Of a stretch of 64,000 nt of DNA, positions 1 to 10,345 are shown piece after piece (the first letter of the stretch is position 1; each line of letters begins with the position of its first letter). This DNA is from Acanthosoma haemorrhoidale (Eukaryota; Arthropoda; Insecta; Hemiptera; Acanthosomatidae): contig OV884013.1 in NCBI GenBank assembly GCA_930367205.1, forward strand, positions 91,141,333 to 91,205,332, read 5' to 3'. The position numbers were made by a program, and so were the translations under genes. Below the pieces are notes generated by a model, which was given only the letters and a program-made list of their open reading frames with translations, was not told where the DNA came from and did no database searches.

Positions 1-1479
1 TGAGGTACATTTAAATTAATTTAAACTTCGGAAAAACATAGCATCACTTTATGTATATTATTTGTATTATGACAGTAAATATAAAACCTCATTAAAAACT
101 GTTATCGGTCAGGTGGTTCGGGTAGTATTCTCACAAACAGTTAATAAGTAAGTATTTATGTAACTCATGCATAAATAATGTTTTCTCCAGCCATGTACCA
201 AATAGCCTTTTACCGGTAAAATGATGGCGATGGATTTAGAGAATCAACTTAAAGGGTTTGCACACTTTATCTCTTGACTCGGGGAAATCGTGCTCCTCAC
301 ACATTTCAGCTTTTTCGGCGTACATGGATTCCTCGTACCGGTCACACCGAGCAACAGTCCGGCGACCTCTGAGACCCTCGGGGTCCTCTGGTGTATCCTC
401 GCCTCTCTCCTGTTATCCACGACTAGTTATTATTATTAGAATAGTTCATTAGGTAATGTAAATGTGCAAGATAAAAACTTAAAACCACATATTTTGTGTC
501 ATAATGTGATTTAATATAATCTTCCAAAACATGGCAAGGAATTCAACCTGGCATTCGGTTGTCCCGGATAAACCATGAAGCATGAATCACGCTTTGGTTT
601 TCCATAAAGAGAACTGTGTTAATCCTGTTGCCAGTAGTTTAATTGTCAAAAATGAGGACAGATAGCGCATTTGGATCCACTAGGAGACCAGCACCTCCTA
701 ACGAACCATTATGCCTTTTACTTTCTATGTCCAAGACAGGTAGAATGTTTGTGACGCAGGTCAAGTGACAGCTTGGGCCATATGGTGGGCTGTCTTGCTA
801 TATGCTTGACTCTTTTGTGAAGTCTCCTGAGTTTACAGGGTGAGATTTTTAGTTGGTGTAGTAGGTGTAGATTTGTAGTTGAGGTCCTAAAATGCCACTT
901 CTGTGATGAGAGACCTCAAATTGTACCGTTGCGTAATATTATATGCATTCCTAACTACCATGGAAGTCGTGTATTTTCTCACTTACAACAAAGAACAAGG
1001 CAGTCTATTAACAATAGAGCTGTATGTTTGTAATATAAACTTTTCAGGCAATCAATAGTCAAAATCAAACCAACTTCATTATGACACTTTAATACTTATT
1101 TAATAAAAACAAGAATATACACAGAATAATTGTGATGACTCCCTTCATTAAAACTTTCTTTACTGCATTGTGATCCTATTAAACTAAGTGAAAATACTTG
1201 AGTTTTCAACTCGTGTCCGCAAAAAGAGTGGGCGTGGTACAACAAAACGTTTTTATAGTGCTAATTATGTTAGTGACTGTTGCAATGGGAATCCAATTAA
1301 TGAAAAGATGATATTAAGTGTATATATTATTTATTAGTGGACGAGTAGAAAATGTATGTCTACATCATTTCATGATAACAGATTAGAAAAGAAAATTTAT
1401 CACCTGTCCAGAAGAAACTTATTTATTAACAATCATTGTTGATAAAAAGTTGGTAATATTCATGATGGTTTTTTTACAG
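1..1479. other. AT-rich spacer, no gene seen
   Basis: No supported coding region or recognised repeat. A slightly GC-richer patch lies around 320-430, but its short open frame has no domain, signal peptide or splice context. The remainder is AT-rich and full of stops. Confidence 0.5.
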
Positions 1480-1810
1480 AAAACATATACGTATTTGGTA
1501 GACAGTTAGAAGTTAATAAATTACGAATAATGTTGAGTTACAATTGGCAAAAGTTAACATTTTGTTGTTAACTTTGTAATGATGTAATTTATTCTCAAAT
1601 GAAAGGTATAAGGATGGAAACAATTTTTTTTTTTTACATAGTTTTTGTATAATTTATATAATAGTGTAGTTTGTACCATCATACCCTGTAATTTATTCGT
1701 AACCCACCCATTACTTTATAAATCCCTATTTCAGCTGTACATTTACTTGATGCAAATTGCAAGCTTGTTATTATTTGTATAAACTTAATATTATGTCTAG
1801 AACTCACCTA
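1480..1810 (+). repeat. Dispersed repeat C, copy 1
   Basis: This stretch aligns over about 300 bases, with many small gaps, to 12530-12860. Shared landmarks in order are a 'gttagaagtta' block, an 'aattggca' block, a T-rich run followed by 'atagtttttata', and 'tccctattt.agctgta' near the 3' side. Neither copy has an open frame. The element class is not evident. It could be a non-autonomous DNA element or an old LINE 3' end. Confidence 0.5.
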
Positions 1811-2559
1811 AAAATGTAAAGAAATTAAATTTCTTTAAATGAAATGCAATATTAATGTTGTTAGCTATATAATTTTTAATGTTTACGTGAATGAAGGCGT
1901 CTTCATTGTGAGTGTATATCGCATATTGAAAAGATATCAACTCTTATGATTTTATTTTGAGAAGATATAAAACTTTTACAACAATTAAGTTTTATGGGTT
2001 GACGGTAGGACACCTTGCTGTCGTTACTAGCTTTTAATTTGAGTTCAGATGACTGGAGATATATATTATTAAAAATGTTATTCATAAAGGGGTTAAGGAA
2101 AAAAAAAAAAAAAAAAAGGAGATATTTTTCTATTTTGTCTATTCTGTTTTGGTTGACAGTCAGGCCAAAATAATTTCCGAGTGCAAACCTCGTCTTTGGT
2201 TTCTTCTGGCGATGGGACTGTGAAATTACCTCCTAGAATAACCACTGGTCAAAAGACATTGTCTTCAAGTACAGGCCCACAAACATATGGAATAAGAACA
2301 ACTCCCTATCTCTCCTTTAGCTTCATATCGCTTGCTGTTTTCGAAAAATAAATTGTTTTATAAAAGTTGGCACCTAATGAAAAACTTCTCACTTTATTAA
2401 TGATTGACATTAATACCATATAATGATATATAATAATTGAAATGATTGTAGTAAGAAAAGTAGCTTATGGATGGATAGTTTATATTACATTTGGAATTAT
2501 TCTTGTTGAATTTATTTGAAAGTATGATGTTTTTATAATAATCTAGACATGCTAGTGTT

Positions 2560-2737
2560 TTTGCACTCCGACTCTTACCACTGTCCCTAGATCAACTGCA
2601 TCTCACCCGAGGTATCCTTCACTCCTGCTTCTAATAGGTCTCTCCTAGCAAAATGATCCACACACCCCAAATAGTTTCCATTTATTTTTCCCTTATTCTT
2701 TAATTTTTTAAATTTGAGAGCTTTGAAAAAAAAAAAA
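2560..2737 (+). mobile_element. LINE-3 3' end, 5'-truncated copy with poly(A)
   Basis: The sequence ends in 'gagagctttg' plus an A12 run at 2726-2737. It matches the reverse complement of the 3' untranslated ends at 51682-51900 and 31970-32180: a 'gactct.accact' block near the 5' side, then 'atatttttccc', then 'gagagct..gaaaa'. A 5'-truncated copy ending in poly(A) is the usual product of target-primed LINE insertion. Confidence 0.6.
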
Positions 2738-2739
2738 TC

Positions 2740-4050
2740 AAGTGTTTTTGCAATGAAGGATTTGTAGGATCAAAGCGCAGCATCAATTCTATTGATCATT
2801 CACAACAAGCATTTATCGGCTGTTTCAAAAGTCAATGCGTATACACTATCCAGGAAGTAATATCCACTCAAATTATCCCCGTTCATCACAATCGACACAC
2901 AGATAACGAAAATAAACACAATATGTTGCTATAACCAGTTATTACTGGTCATTTTATCCATTTTGAGATATAAATAGGAGCTTTCCTCGTTTGGCTTTTT
3001 TGTGATAACTTAGTTTGACAAACTATAAAAAATTAATGTTTTTATCTACCAATTAGCCCCATTAATTCAAAATATCTATTCTATAAAAAGAAATGGTGTT
3101 ATCTGCATTGCCCGGTCATATTGATATCCTGCTTTCGATTATTTCTTGATTATGATATCTGCTATTTTCATGTTCAATATGATATCAGCATATTCAAATA
3201 ATTTGGATTCGAAATGTTCTTATTTAAAATTTTATATTCCTAATCAAATAATACTTGATATCATTGAAGGCAGAACCTGGTACCAGATTACAGATTACAA
3301 AAAATCAGTAAGTATTTTTTTCATTTTCATTTTATTTTTTGGAAAACAAATTAACTTTAAAAAACACTACAATTTAAATTATAAAAAAAAAAATTGATTA
3401 TTGAAATAATTTTAGCATTGTTTTGCTTGTGAGTATATTTTGTATTCGATAAAACATTTACAGGTACCTTTTCATATAAATCAAAGATGAGCCAAAAATA
3501 TTTCATTGGCCATTAACATGGGCAGAGATGATTATACTTACTTTTGTAGTCCTTATTATTATTATTCACGTTTCTTGAAATGTCAGTCATTTTAGTACAG
3601 GTTCACTCAGAGTGAAAAGTTGCCAACCCGAAGGGATAGGTATTGTTTAGGATGAGATACGGAGAATAACCGGCGTCTAGCTATAATAAATACATAATAG
3701 ATACATAAATAAATAGGTCAATTATATGTGAAACTTTAAACATAGTTAAAAAAACAACTTGGATTAGGATAAGTCATCTATTGGCTCACGGACTGTAACA
3801 TCATTTAAGGGAATAGAAAAAAACAATACGACAAAATTATTCTGTTCTCCCATGTTGATGTTAAGCTTTAAGGATTAGCTTTAGCCCTGGCTAACATATA
3901 TCCTATGGTTTAGTTCAACTCTGTACAGGTGATTAGTCCAAATGCTTCAGGCTCCGCTACTTCAACTAGTCTCCTACGTTTAACGACATAGGGTATGGAA
4001 TTGGATTTAGCAAGGATGTGGATCAGGGAAGGGACAAGATTCTGCCTTGA
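2740..4050. other. AT-rich spacer with a weak exon-like segment
   Basis: Mostly AT-rich non-coding DNA. Within it, 3146-3306 is open on the plus strand and ends at a good splice-donor match (tca|gtaagt at about 3307), with an AG after a pyrimidine-rich stretch near 3187. The predicted peptide contains EGRTWYQITDYKK and resembles nothing I recognise. An isolated donor match in AT-rich DNA is weak evidence, so I do not call it an exon. Confidence 0.25.
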
Positions 4051-4300
4051 TAAAGGACGATATACTTTACAACGATCTTAATATTCCCTATATCCTTAAG
4101 CTCAGTTCTTCTAAGTTCACTAGATTTCATCAAAAAGTATCAAATCACCCCAACCATCCACCACTATGCAGTGGCAAAAATACCTACTATCCTCCTTGCA
4201 TTCTAAACTACTAAACTAAACGCATACTAAGTGGAAGTGGCGTCGTGACCTGCTATAAATACATGACGGGGGAGTCCTGGCAATGGTCAGTGCTCAATAA
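4050..4300 (+). mobile_element. Jockey LINE 3' fragment, degraded
   Basis: The 'aacgatcttaatattcc' stretch at 4072 and the 'gtggcgtcgtgacctgctataaat' block at about 4236-4260 match the end of Jockey ORF2 and its 3' untranslated region, as seen intact at 27780-28000. The fragment breaks off near 4300, before the terminal stem-loop and tail. Confidence 0.6.
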
Positions 4301-4410
4301 AAGGTTTCTAATAAAAAAAAGGTGGATAGATAGAAAAAACCAAATTAATCGGAAGTTACAACTAGGAGAAAGCCCTATGAGACATATAGGTATTTGAGCA
4401 GCGTAATGAC

Positions 4411-4412
4411 GG

Positions 4413-4455
<43 letters not shown>

Positions 4456-4510
4456 CGAGAGGGAGAGAGAGAGAGAGTGAGAGAGAGAGAGAGAGAGAGT
4501 GAGTGAGAGT

Positions 4511-4572
<62 letters not shown>

Positions 4573-4586
4573 GAGAGAGAGAGAGA
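4411..4586. repeat. (GA)n microsatellite, interrupted
   Basis: About 175 bases of GA dinucleotide repeat with interspersed GT, GC and AA interruptions. It starts in 'gggagagagatagag' and ends at 'gagagatacg'. The open frame across it on the minus strand (Leu/Ser repeat) is an artefact of the repeat. Confidence 0.97.
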
Positions 4587-4589
4587 TAC

Positions 4590-5226
4590 GTCATATTTTC
4601 CAATTACAGTAACTCAGAGAAAATGAAGGTACTTAAACTGCTTTAATTTTTATTTTATTATCAGAAAATATGGTTTTAATGACTATATAAAATAAAGTAT
4701 CTTCTTTCCAAAATAACAAGCAGTTGTTTCACAATCAGTTAATATGTAATTATAAGAAACTCCTGTTAACCCAGAATAGTTATCAATTCTGTTCCTTCAT
4801 TTTCTAAGGCATTTATGCCGTTTATGTTTCTTTTATAAGATAATCAATTTTTTTATATTTTATTATGACTTATTGACCAATATTTTAGCTTAAAAAATTT
4901 GTAGAAAAGAGATATGGAGACACTTATTGCTTTCGATCAAGTATTAAAAAAACATTGCGAACCTACATATGAAAAGTAACACTAGAAATGAATTAGGAAA
5001 ATGTAAATAAAACCAATGGCTACAAAAAGACTCAATTATTTATTAAGGAATACAAAAATTATTGTAAAACTGTTTACGGAAACTATTTTCCTTTACGTAA
5101 AATTACTTAATAAAAAAACTTACCGAGTAAAATATTAAAAACATATTGTTTACTGAAAATCCTTAAATTGTGTACCTTTTAAATTTTGCACTCAATTAAA
5201 AGCAGTTTTGAAGCGATCTCTGAAGG
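4590..5226. other. AT-rich spacer downstream of the GBP-like gene
   Basis: Very AT-rich with no open frame of interest. It should contain the 3' untranslated region of the minus-strand gene ending at 5227. Reading leftwards from that stop, AATAAA-type motifs on the minus strand are common, so no single poly(A) signal can be chosen. Confidence 0.4.
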
Positions 5227-5670
5227 TCAAAAGACTGGTCGACATGCGCCCGCGGCGTCCTTCGCCATGCCAGCGGGGCAGGGAGCAGACGGGTTGTCGA
5301 TGGCCCTTCTGCTTCCAGATGGTGGGACCGTAGCTCCCTTAGCGTCGGTTGTGTTAGAGCTAGATTTGGTTGTGCTGGAGCTAGTTATGGTTGTGCTGGA
5401 GCTAGATATGGTTGTACTGGAGCTAGATATGGTTGTACTGGAGCTGGATATGCTTGTACTGGGAGTAGTTGCAGCTTGGCTGGAGTCAGGTGTGGTTGCA
5501 CTGGGGTCAAGTGCAGATGTGCTGGGATAAGGTACAGTTGTGGTGGTGGTGCTGGTCCTGAAAGGCCGAAGGATCTGCCTTGGAACGTTGAGTATATCAG
5601 AGATGATCCTCTCCTCTGATGGTTGGATGGCAAGGAGGCTCACCAAGAACAAGACAGTACACGCGAACAT
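5227..5670 (-). CDS. Secreted GBP/ENF-like cytokine precursor, 147 aa
   Basis: Residues 1-16 form a signal peptide (MFACTVLFLVSLLAIQ). Residues 17-39 are a short conserved segment starting PSEERI. Residues 40-110 are a Ser/Thr/Pro-rich, mucin-like spacer with a heptad repeat (TISSSST) and one N-glycosylation site (NTT, 106-108). A dibasic site, R121-R122, precedes a 25-residue C-terminus holding the only cysteines past the signal peptide (C131, C143). That tail reads CPAGMAKDAAGACRPVF. Insect GBP/ENF cytokines are cleaved from precursors as C-terminal peptides of about 23-25 residues with C-x2-G-x4-6-G-x1-2-C-[KR]. The match includes the R-P-x-F end. I chose the second in-frame ATG (5670) because a TATA box lies at 5708-5715 and an initiator-like TCA at 5688-5690, so the upstream ATG at 5730 would not be transcribed. 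I infer a haemolymph cytokine; the receptor and trigger are unknown. Its paralogue lies at 20294-20632. Confidence 0.75.
   Translation of the reverse strand: MFACTVLFLVSLLAIQPSEERIISDILNVPRQILRPFRTSTTTTTVPYPSTSALDPSATTPDSSQAATTPSTSISSSSTTISSSSTTISSSSTTITSSSTTKSSSNTTDAKGATVPPSGSRRAIDNPSAPCPAGMAKDAAGACRPVF
5355..5470 (-). repeat. 21-bp coding minisatellite in the GBP-like gene
   Basis: About five tandem 21-base units ('gttgtactggagctagatat' type) with one to four differences each. The unit length is a multiple of three, so each encodes seven residues of the Ser/Thr-rich spacer. Unit-number variation would lengthen or shorten the spacer without breaking the frame. Confidence 0.85.
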
Positions 5671-5685
5671 ATTAGCGGCAATACA

Positions 5686-5716
5686 GATGACACGGGGCTG
5701 GCTCGGGATTATATAG
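5686..5716 (-). promoter_or_regulatory. TATA box and initiator of the GBP-like gene
   Basis: On the minus strand, TATATAAT (5715-5708) lies 27 bases upstream of an initiator-like TCATCT whose A is at 5688. This is the expected spacing for an insect TATA promoter. The leader from the initiator to the ATG is 20 bases. It is nearly the same, in length and sequence, as the leader of the paralogue at 20632 (both read GTA.TGC.GCTAA before ATGTT). Confidence 0.65.
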
Positions 5717-5739
5717 GACGTGTCTGGCACCGATGGAGG

Positions 5740-7084
5740 GGAGCCTGGTCCAGGGTCAGTCCGCGACCCCTTGGCTCATCTTCTGTCGGCTTGTGATTAA
5801 CTTCGTTGTATCCTGTTCCCTTCGCAATTCAGATGTAATTCCCAGTCGTCAAGGAATTTTACCTGGAAATGTTTACAGGGGTTTTTATTACTATTGTTTC
5901 CCACTCTCTTATTTTTTTTGTCTTTGTTAACTTTGGTATAGTTAAATTAATTTTGACTTTGGACAAACTTAGCATTTTGTGAACGTTTTCTTGCAGTAAA
6001 TATAAAGCATAAAATAAAGTTTTGACGGTCAAAAATAACACGTAGGTTAATACAAAAATATTTAAGAAACCTACGCAAAAGATTACTAATCTCAAGCTCA
6101 GGAGCTTTTTTAGATCCATGATGCTCATTTTTTCTAATGGACGTCCTTCCTACTTTTCCCTACAGTAACGTAAAAAAAAAAAAAGTAAAGTCCGAAAAAA
6201 TAACTTATTTAATGTTTTAAATACGTAAAAAATAAAAACAATCAACAGGCATTGTACCAACTATATCGGAGGTTCAGTTTCCAATTGAAATTTTCATAGT
6301 ATACAATCTGCTCAATCTTTATGACACATGATTGTCATGATTACCACTAAAAGGGCACTCTTACCTTCAACGACAAAATATGCTAATAATTTTTTTTTTT
6401 AGCTCTACAGCTTATTACATATTTTATAGAATTCTTTTAAAAATTATAGAAAAACAGAAATAAGTTATTATCATTTAAAAATAACATATTTAATTTGCAA
6501 TAAATCAAATATTAAAGTACTCATATAATTATATAACAGTGTACTTATTACCGGAAGTGTACTTATAAATGGTCTTATATTATTAATATAAGTAAATTAT
6601 TTATTTTAATTCAGGAAGTAAGGAATTAAACAATCGAACACATTTAAAGGAAGACTTTAGTTTTACAACTTGGGATACATAAGAATGTGTTATTTAATTT
6701 TAAGATATGTGTTAATAATTTAACTAAATTTAAGATATCTTAGTTTATATAATTCTGCCAAATATTCTGGTTTCTTATTTTTAAGGACTTTATGCATCTT
6801 AACAATATGAGGTTTATTAGATCCTTAAGTTTAGAATTTTGTTTGATTTAGAAAAGTTTGATCTTTAAATTTATAACTATTTTTCCCTCACAGATGAGTT
6901 TAACATTCCTTGTAATTTTAGGTAATTGATGTAAATTATATCCATTTCTATCTCGTATTTCCCATTTCCAGTCCTGATAACAAAAATGAACCATTAGATG
7001 ACTATTCGAAAAATATGTCCAGTTTTTACTTAAAGGTTTCTCTTAAATTGTTTAATTATAACACACTAGACTCCATCGGGCATC
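5740..7084. other. AT-rich spacer upstream of the GBP-like gene
   Basis: The first 130 bases are GC-richer and contain two kappaB-like strings on the minus strand ('gggaattac' at 5835-5843 and 'taaaattcc' at 5853-5861). They are recorded only as possible sites. The rest is AT-rich, with short meaningless frames and an A/T homopolymer near 6170 and 6392. Confidence 0.35.
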
Positions 7085-9058
7085 GTTACCTTGTGGGTTG
7101 GGACTGAAATGCGAATCACCATCACTGGGGGTCAAGTGATCAATCCACTAATACACGAGGACGCGCTTTGCTCTCTGCACACACACGGAGATTGCTCCAC
7201 TATCTCTCCTGACACAGCCACCTATTGGACATCAGATTCCAACCCAAATCTAGATCTCCTAGACTTTTTCTTCTACAATGGTTTAGGAACACTACACTAT
7301 TCACTTAGTGCCTCCATGACCTCTCCTCGGATAATAGCCCTTTAATATTAACCGTTTCCCTAAGACCAATTCACAAACTGCTCCTCCTTCAATTATTAGG
7401 GGCCCAGTTGATGAAGTGTCCTTGAAAACATCCCAAGACCTAGATGATGCAGAGAATTCTTTCACACTCTGGTCCAGAGGTCGGCTTGGGAGGCATCGTC
7501 GCCCCACCGTCATCCAAAAACTCACAATCATAATCGTTTACCTCAGCATCCCAAGATCTAATCCAATCCAAACGCTGCTCCAGTGTGGCAAAGATCCCAG
7601 CATCCCGCTGATCTCCACTCGTACTATCAGTAATGCAGATTGGTAAAGCGGCAATTAGCATCCTTTCGTTCCGATTCTTTTAATTTCCACCTTTCCTCTC
7701 TGTCTACTAGGGATAACTCTCTGTGGAATGAAAGTTAAAAACACCTTAATGGTGGGTCCTGGGCGGCTTCGGATGTGGGTAGGTTGGAGGAATTCGCTCT
7801 GCATCTTTCCCATACTTTCACACCTCACCTTCCTCACCAAAAATAGCACAACTGTTGAAAATGTCCTCACTTCACCTATTCCTCTCTCACTTCGACCAGA
7901 TGAAGTCCGAAACCCCTCGGAGGTCAAACACCTTCTGAAAAACTTACCTTACCAAAAATCCCCTAAGTATAATCTCCTTACTCCTCAAATCCTCAAACAG
8001 CTCCCTCCTAAAGCCTCCTAAAGAAAGATGTAGGGCATCTTCCTAACCTACATATATAATTGCATTATCCGAACTACGCACTTTTCTCTCCTCTGGAAAC
8101 ATTCCATTACTGTCCTATTTGCCAAACCCGATAAACCACCCAATGACGCCTCACCTTACCGTCCAATTTGCCTACTCCCTGTCCTCTCAAAAATATTTGA
8201 AAAAGTCCTATTAAAGCATCTACTTCCAATTGTTAAATCCGAAAACCTTTTTCCTACACACCTGTGTTGTTTCCGTCTACGACATTCCATTGCTCAACAA
8301 GGCCTTTGCATTGCTGATCTCATATCCTCAGCCCTTAAAACCAAACAGTATTGCACTGCTGCCTTTCTGGACATAGTTCAAGCTTTTGACAGGGAATTGC
8401 ACGCAGTATTGCTTTACAAGCTCAAAAGATATTTACCACAGACCATTTTCCTAATCCTACAGTCTTACCTTTCAAACCGCTTCTTCCAGGTCCACTGTGG
8501 CTAAGAATACTCTAATTACTATCCCATAAAAGCAAGAGTTCCTCATGGCGGTGTCCTGGGTCCCATCCTCTATAACCAATACACCTCCGATGTCCCCTCT
8601 ATCTCCAATGCCTTCTTGCCACATTCGCAGATGACACTGCAGTCTTGAGACCCCGATATGGCATCCCATAACTTTCAAAAACACCTTGATGAAATCGATC
8701 ATCGGTGGGACCAATGGTGGATCAAAGTAATGAATCAAAATCTTTCCACATTACCGTAAGTCTTGTCCACTATTTTGTTTTAATTCCATTTCTTTCTTTA
8801 GCCAAGTTAGTATGGTACTTAGGCTTCCATCATGACAAACGGCTGACCTGGAACAGACTACTTCAAAGGACATCACATCTCTCAATAGAAAACAAATTAC
8901 TAATTTAAAAAGTTATACTTAAGCCAATTTGGACATACGGAATAGAACAATGGGGGACAGCAGAAAAGTCAAACATCAAGCGTATCCAATCCTTTCGATG
9001 AAAAGTCCCTTATTATGTCAGCGAAAAATACCCTTGGTAACGACCTTAATATACCTTA
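7085..9058 (+). mobile_element. Jockey-clade LINE relic: endonuclease end plus RT
   Basis: Conceptual translation across several frames gives, in order, the C-terminal part of an APE-type endonuclease (TYWTSDSNPNLDLLDFFF, about 7220-7280) and a reverse transcriptase. RT landmarks are KSPKYNLLTPQILKQLP (about 7955-8010), SPYRPICLLPVLSKIFEKVL (about 8153-8212), AAFLDIVQAFDRELHAVLL (about 8357-8413), a GVLGPILYNQYTSDVPS block (about 8545-8600) and a frameshifted FADDTAVL catalytic box (about 8625-8648). The thumb, LTWNR then IWTYGIE.WGTAEKSN, runs to about 8980. Stops and frameshifts show it is dead. It ends abruptly at 9058, where an LTR-A sequence begins and replaces the expected ORF2 C-terminus. 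No poly(A) tail remains. Confidence 0.85.
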
Positions 9059-10010
9059 TGTTGGGCTCTTATATGTGAGCCCCCAAGGTGTGCCACGGGC
9101 TAGGTTCGCTTCAACCTTTTAGCCGCCGTCCGACGGTCTTTCACCCTGGCTGCTGGCCTAGTCGGTGGGCAGCCTAATTCGCTTTGATCTGACTCCACAA
9201 GATCTTTAGAAGGCGTGTGCCCCGACAAAGCACTATGTTCAGGAGAAGAGGTCAGGGTAGGTTTATAGGTAGTTTGATTGCGGACTGGATTGCCGTGAGA
9301 CACTACTGGGTTTAAGTTGTAGGCTCACGGCAACCGTCGTCCACGAGGGAGAGGTCTCTCCCAAGGAGGTGCTAGTTTTAGCGAGATGAAGGTAGGAATT
9401 CCCACGAGGAAGGTGTAGGGTCTGATAACGCCGGACTAAAACATAGCGAGGTTAGGAGAGAGAGATGAAGAGGTAGTTGAATGAGAAGACCATGTTTTCA
9501 GTAGAGCAGCAAGCGCCAGTGCAGAGAGATGAGAGAGTAGTGTTCCAAGTGACGGTCCGGTTCGTTATGCTAGCTCCTTTTTTTTTCCTAAACCCCTTTA
9601 ATTTAATACAATATGTGAAAAATTACCAAAATAAATGAACAGGAATTGTTAGTTCTCTCCTCATTCTGCTATGCGCAGATGCATTTGAAGGAGGTTGGGT
9701 TACATAAATTAGATTAGAGGTTAAAATTTATAACATAAATACAATTCTAGGTGATGGGGCTCACGTTCAGTTATGCTAACTCGGTCTAATGCCAATGTTT
9801 ACATAGGCGACCAGCTGTGGTGGTGATGGGTCCCCACCTGCGGCTGTTTCCTTCACTAGCTCCACCCCCCACTCTCACTGACGTCATAATCTTTATTAAA
9901 CATATTGAAACATTGATACATATTTTCTGGTATTCATTTGATGACATTGATACAAGGTCTGATACGAGAAGAGGGGGAACTTCTAATTATTTAGTTGGGT
10001 GGCCACAACA
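9059..10010 (-). mobile_element. LTR-A copy 1 (3' LTR, with nested retroposon)
   Basis: Read on the minus strand it starts TGTTGTGGCCACC (10010) and ends GAGCCCAACA (9059), a TG...CA LTR with TGTTG/CAACA ends. It aligns along its length to the solo LTRs at 13702-14493 and 31289-32204. A 193-bp retroposon interrupts it (9577-9769). There is no target duplication at its two ends, and a purine-rich tract precedes its 5' edge. It is therefore best read as the 3' LTR of a longer, broken element, not as a solo LTR. Confidence 0.8.
9577..9769 (-). mobile_element. 193-bp poly(A) retroposon nested in LTR-A
   Basis: The insertion is flanked by the target duplication GTTATGCTA[G/A]CTC (9564-9576 and 9770-9782) and carries a T9 run at 9578-9586, that is, a poly(A) tail on the minus strand. 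Its minus-strand 5' end holds the palindromic block AGGTGA/TCACCT also found at 26365 and 59010. Its tail-proximal part resembles the LINE-3 3' end. It is probably a SINE, or a 5'-truncated LINE copy. Confidence 0.7.
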
Positions 10011-10345
10011 TAGCTCCCCCAAGTTACACTCTTCTCGATGATCTAAAACAAAAAGAAATGGTAGCCGGAGTGTAGCCCCGAGGTAGCGATGTGGCTGTGG
10101 CAGGCAGGTTTCCGGCTCCCCCAGTTTGTAGTGCCAGTCCGGATGTATTCGTTCTGAGGGCTGCTAGGTTGGTGTCGATTTGTCTTGGGTCGTCTCTCGC
10201 ATCTTCGTTGTTGCATCATCTCCCGGGTGTCACGGGTTGTCTCTATGCAGTGAGTAGTTCCCCGGGGTTCCGTGTGTCCTGTCGTAGTGGATTAGCAGGC
10301 GTCCGGGACAGGTCCCAAGCTAGTGGATGAACTCGAGGCACTCCG
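10011..10345 (-). mobile_element. LTR-A internal remnant with polypurine tract
   Basis: Immediately upstream of the LTR on the minus strand lies the purine run CTTGGGGGAGCTA (10023-10011), positioned as a polypurine tract for plus-strand priming. Before it, a GC-rich segment is open for about 60 codons in one minus frame (with PRQIDTNLAALRTNTS and GGAGNLPATATSLPRGYTP). This is consistent with the low-complexity end of a retrotransposon pol or last ORF, but no diagnostic domain is present. Confidence 0.5.

Noticed and set aside
4253..4603. Minus-strand 116-codon Leu/Ser-rich frame
   Set aside because: It is the translation of the GA microsatellite and part of a Jockey 3' fragment, not a gene.
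5186..5633. Open frames on the plus strand and in another minus frame over the GBP-like gene
   Set aside because: They are shadows created by the 21-bp tandem repeat. Only the frame with signal peptide, dibasic site and cysteine motif makes sense.
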